From an uncultured Clostridia bacterium (GTDB taxonomy: Bacteria > Bacillota > Clostridia > TANB77 > CAG-465), in assembly GCA_934130595.1 (NCBI GenBank), contig CAKOYF010000003.1, positions 1 to 64,000 on the forward strand: a stretch of 64,000 nucleotides of DNA, read 5' to 3'. The notes below the pieces were generated by a model. That model worked only from the letters and a program-made list of their open reading frames with translations, ran no database searches and had not been told where the DNA came from. Positions 61,597-64,000 of the stretch are shown here, one piece after another (the stretch's first letter is position 1; each line of letters begins with the position of its first letter). The position numbers and the translations under genes were made by a program.

Positions 61597-63318
61597 TTAC
61601 ATTTTTTCTGGACAATCAATTCCTAGTATTGAAAGACCTTTTTTAATAACTATAGATGTTGCATATACTAATACACATCTTGCTTTTTTAAGCTCTTCAT
61701 CTTCAATATTTGCAACACTGCATTCATTATAAAATCTTGAAAATGCTGTTGCCACATCTATTAAGTATCTAGCTAAAATAGATGGTTCATACTCTTGAGC
61801 AGCTTTTCTAATTGTCATTTCAAATTTTTCTAATTCTTTTATTAGTTCTACTTCTTGTTTTTCTTTTAACAAGCTAAAGTCAACATTTTCTCTATTTACA
61901 TTTTCAATATTAAATCCAACTTTTTCAAGTATTGATTTTGTTCTTACATATGTATATTGTATATATGGTCCTGTTTCTCCATCAAATCTTAATGTTTCAT
62001 CTAGGTCAAATATAATATCTTTATTCTTGTTATTTTTTAAATAGTTAAATGTTAATGCGCCTATTCCTATTATTTTTGCTACTTCATCTGCATTTTCAAG
62101 CTCTGGATTTTTAGCAAGAATAATATTTTTGGCTTTTGCAACTGCTTCATTAATAAGATCATTTACATATATTACATTTCCTTCACGTGTTGACATTTTT
62201 CCTGTTTTTAATCTTATCATACCATAAGATACATGAACTAGTCCCTTTTGATATTTTTCATCTACTAAATATTTTGCTACTGCAAATATTTGTTTAAAAT
62301 GTAGTATTTGCTCTGTTGCAGTAACATATATACATTTTGTGAAATCATAAGTTCTTGCTCTATATAATATTGCTGCTAAATCACGAGTTGCATAAATAGT
62401 AGAGCCATTAGATTTTAGTACTATACAAGGTGGCATATTGTCTCCTACTTCTACTACTTTAGCTCCTTGACTATCTTTTAAAACGCCTTTTTTATCTAAT
62501 ATTTCTATAACTTCATCCATTTTATCATTATAGAAAGCTTCTCCATTATATGAATCAAATTTGCTTCCTAATAACGCATATATTCTCTTATATTCTTTAA
62601 GAGAAACTTCTCTAAAGAATTCCCATAATTTAGTTAATTCTTCATCTCCTTGCTCTAATTTTTTGAAGTTCTCACGAGCAATATCCATAACAGCTTCATC
62701 TTCTTTTGCTATTTTATTTATTCTTACATAAATATCAGATAAAGCTTCTAAAGGATTTTCTTCTAAATTGTATTCATCTTTAAATCTTCTGTATCCTTCT
62801 ATTAAAATTCCAAATTGTCTTCCCCAGTCTCCCAAGTGATTAATTCCAGTAACATTGTAGCCTAATGTTTCATATAAATCATATAAAGCTTTTCCAAGTA
62901 CTGTATTTCTAAAATGTCCTAAGTGGAATGGTTTTGCAATATTTGGTGAAGAATATTCTACAATTATATTTGTACCATTTCCTTCATTACTAGAACCATA
63001 TTCTTCTTTCTTTTCTAATATATTTTCTAAAACATCATTAACAATATTTTCACTATTTAAGTAAAAGTTTAAAAATCCATTAACTGCTTCTACTTTAGAT
63101 ATTTTATTACTTAATTTAATATTTTCTTTAATTGTATTTGCTATGTTTACTGGTGAATTTCTTAATACCTTTGCTAAATTAAAACAAGGATATGCAAAAT
63201 CTCCATTTTGTTTATCTTTTGGTGTTTCTATCTTATTTTTTATATCTTCTAATGTAATATTTTCATTATCTAATGCAGCATATATACATTTTGCTATTTC
63301 ATTTTTATTTTCTTCCAT
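61597..63318 (-). CDS. argS: Arginyl-tRNA synthetase
   Basis: 573 residues from ATG 63318; the upstream in-frame start at 63336 is weaker. Class I marks are the HIGH-like KPFHLGHFRNTVLG after VEYSSPNIA and the KMSKS-like GKMSTREGNV. The N-terminal Add1 domain (about 1-100) and C-terminal anticodon domain (DALRF-type, ending GLSILGIDCPEKM) are complete. It charges all arginine tRNAs, so it is directly relevant to how CGG is read. No tRNA gene is present in the window. Single gene with bidirectional terminator. Confidence 0.97.
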   Translation of the reverse strand: MEENKNEIAKCIYAALDNENITLEDIKNKIETPKDKQNGDFAYPCFNLAKVLRNSPVNIANTIKENIKLSNKISKVEAVNGFLNFYLNSENIVNDVLENILEKKEEYGSSNEGNGTNIIVEYSSPNIAKPFHLGHFRNTVLGKALYDLYETLGYNVTGINHLGDWGRQFGILIEGYRRFKDEYNLEENPLEALSDIYVRINKIAKEDEAVMDIARENFKKLEQGDEELTKLWEFFREVSLKEYKRIYALLGSKFDSYNGEAFYNDKMDEVIEILDKKGVLKDSQGAKVVEVGDNMPPCIVLKSNGSTIYATRDLAAILYRARTYDFTKCIYVTATEQILHFKQIFAVAKYLVDEKYQKGLVHVSYGMIRLKTGKMSTREGNVIYVNDLINEAVAKAKNIILAKNPELENADEVAKIIGIGALTFNYLKNNKNKDIIFDLDETLRFDGETGPYIQYTYVRTKSILEKVGFNIENVNRENVDFSLLKEKQEVELIKELEKFEMTIRKAAQEYEPSILARYLIDVATAFSRFYNECSVANIEDEELKKARCVLVYATSIVIKKGLSILGIDCPEKM

Positions 63319-63434
63319 TTTCTTCCTACCTTTCACTATGTTATTATATTATTTAATATATATTTATTCTGGGATTACTCCCATCTACGTTTTCTCACAA
63401 CATAGCTACAAAGTATTTTTAAATATTCCATTTT

Positions 63435-63752
63435 CTATTTAACAACTCCTTTAGCATAATTTTCTACTATTTTATATATAACATCCATGTCATCATCTTG
63501 TGCTACTATATTTCTAACTTCTGCTCCACACTTTTTACATCTATAAACAATTACTCTCCCCTTTTTAGATGTTTCTATAACATTAATTGGAACAAGCTCT
63601 CCTTTACAAGTATTTGCTCGATCTCCTGGTGTAATGTCTACATGTAAAGAATATAAGCAATGATTACAATGATCTCTTGATGTATATTTTAACTTTTCAA
63701 CTTTTTTATTACAATTTACACAAATAAATTCATTATCATTTTTTACAAACAT
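63435..63752 (-). CDS. RNHCP-domain zinc protein, probably leaderless
   Basis: 105 residues starting MFVKNDNEFICVNC at ATG 63752. The RNHCP signature is YTSRDHCNHCLYSLHVDITP followed by GDRANTCKGELVPI and a C-terminal CKKCG pair; cysteines and histidines form zinc-binding knuckles. Function unknown, widespread in Firmicutes. No Shine-Dalgarno site precedes it. A TTGAAA/TATAAT promoter places the transcription start at or next to ATG 63752, so the mRNA is probably leaderless. The in-frame ATG 63767 overlaps the -10 box and is rejected. Confidence 0.82.
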   Translation of the reverse strand: MFVKNDNEFICVNCNKKVEKLKYTSRDHCNHCLYSLHVDITPGDRANTCKGELVPINVIETSKKGRVIVYRCKKCGAEVRNIVAQDDDMDVIYKIVENYAKGVVK

Positions 63753-63758
63753 ATATAT

Positions 63759-63787
63759 ATTATACATAAAAAAGCTCTATTTTTCAA
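63759..63787 (-). promoter_or_regulatory. Promoter of the RNHCP gene
   Basis: Minus strand TTGAAA (63787-63782), 17 bases, TATAAT (63764-63759), only six bases before ATG 63752. Confidence 0.8.
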
Positions 63788-63811
63788 GTTTTTGCACTGA
63801 TTTATGATAAA

Positions 63812-63849
63812 ATGCAAAAAAGCTAGAGTGTTTTTACTCTAGCCTTTTT
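63812..63849 (-). terminator. Terminator of the 63854 gene
   Basis: GCTAGAGT and ACTCTAGC arms; T-run on the minus strand. Confidence 0.88.
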
Positions 63850-63853
63850 CTTG

Positions 63854-64000
63854 TTAATCTCTTCTTCTTCCAAATATTGATAATAGTCTTATGAAAATAT
63901 TAATAAAATCTAAATATAAATCCATTGCATAATATACATACATTTTTTCTGGATTGATATCTACTTGAAGTTGTCCTGATTTTATTTTATATAAATCATA
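63854..64000 (-). CDS. Bax inhibitor-1/YccA-like protein, C-terminal part
   Basis: Partial: 48 residues and a stop codon, the gene continuing past the window end. The segment reads YDLYKIKSG, then AMDLYLDFINIFIRLLSIFG and RRRD, which is the characteristic end of bacterial Bax-inhibitor-1-like membrane proteins (DLYLDFINLF...GRRRD). Family members are seven-helix membrane proteins; the function in bacteria is unclear. Confidence 0.85.
   Translation of the reverse strand, partial: YDLYKIKSGQLQVDINPEKMYVYYAMDLYLDFINIFIRLLSIFGRRRD

Noticed and set aside
1..64000. CRISPR array, prophage or tRNA genes
   Set aside because: No regularly spaced repeats, phage structural genes or cloverleaf-like sequences with TTCGA loops were seen on either strand.

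Overview
The window is strongly AT-rich (roughly a quarter to 30 percent G+C by eye). It comes from a low-GC Gram-positive bacterium, most likely an uncultured gut-type member of the Clostridia. Supporting signs are Shine-Dalgarno sites of the AGGAGG type, TTGACA-17-TATAAT promoters, DapL, WhiA, ribonuclease Y, SpoVT, SpoVB-like and PdaA (a spore-former lineage), and many secreted proteins ending in dockerin-like modules. The species cannot be named from the sequence.

Layout. 1-15.4 kb is accessory: two unknown genes, three dockerin proteins in a row (1546-5869), a membrane DHH phosphoesterase, a tyrosine recombinase beside a repeat-rich 1.2 kb gap with a promoter-driven structured RNA candidate, a Nudix enzyme, a fourth dockerin protein, and a membrane-anchored AAA+ ATPase. 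13.7-31.2 kb is mainly core: YebC, a lytic transglycosylase, PolA, HemW, WhiA, a DUF1385-PrmC fusion, L31, MurA, a WalJ-like hydrolase, RlmH, YmdB and Rny, broken by a small atypical island at 27.4-28.2 kb. 31.2-48.9 kb mixes sdpRI, LDH, patatin, dapL, ABC-F, a broken VTC gene, and a cell-surface O-acetylation group. 48.9-64 kb holds RecD2, PdaA and SpoVB, two leucine-rich-repeat dockerin proteins, LepA, a lone Smr protein, ArgS, RNHCP and the end of a Bax-inhibitor-like gene.

The most striking observation is translational. Five unrelated genes (188-788, 808-1435, 6331-7336, 13481-12131, 27299-26936) are each split into two frames, and in all five the break is exactly one in-frame CGG. Skipping its C (+1), or reading CGGN as a four-base codon, restores one continuous protein; in the DHH gene it rebuilds the catalytic motif. 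By eye, in-frame CGG occurs in only one other gene of the window (27635-28051), and that gene has foreign composition. This looks like codon-specific +1 recoding.

A second signal is the word TAAAGAGGC. It forms inverted pairs in the terminators of the first 15 kb and also recurs singly inside core genes, always in the same reading frame, in the manner of a DNA-uptake-type sequence. Also reported: two candidate structured non-coding RNAs, a possible translation-control leader at 34.45-34.52 kb, and a cohesin-like domain fused to a dockerin.
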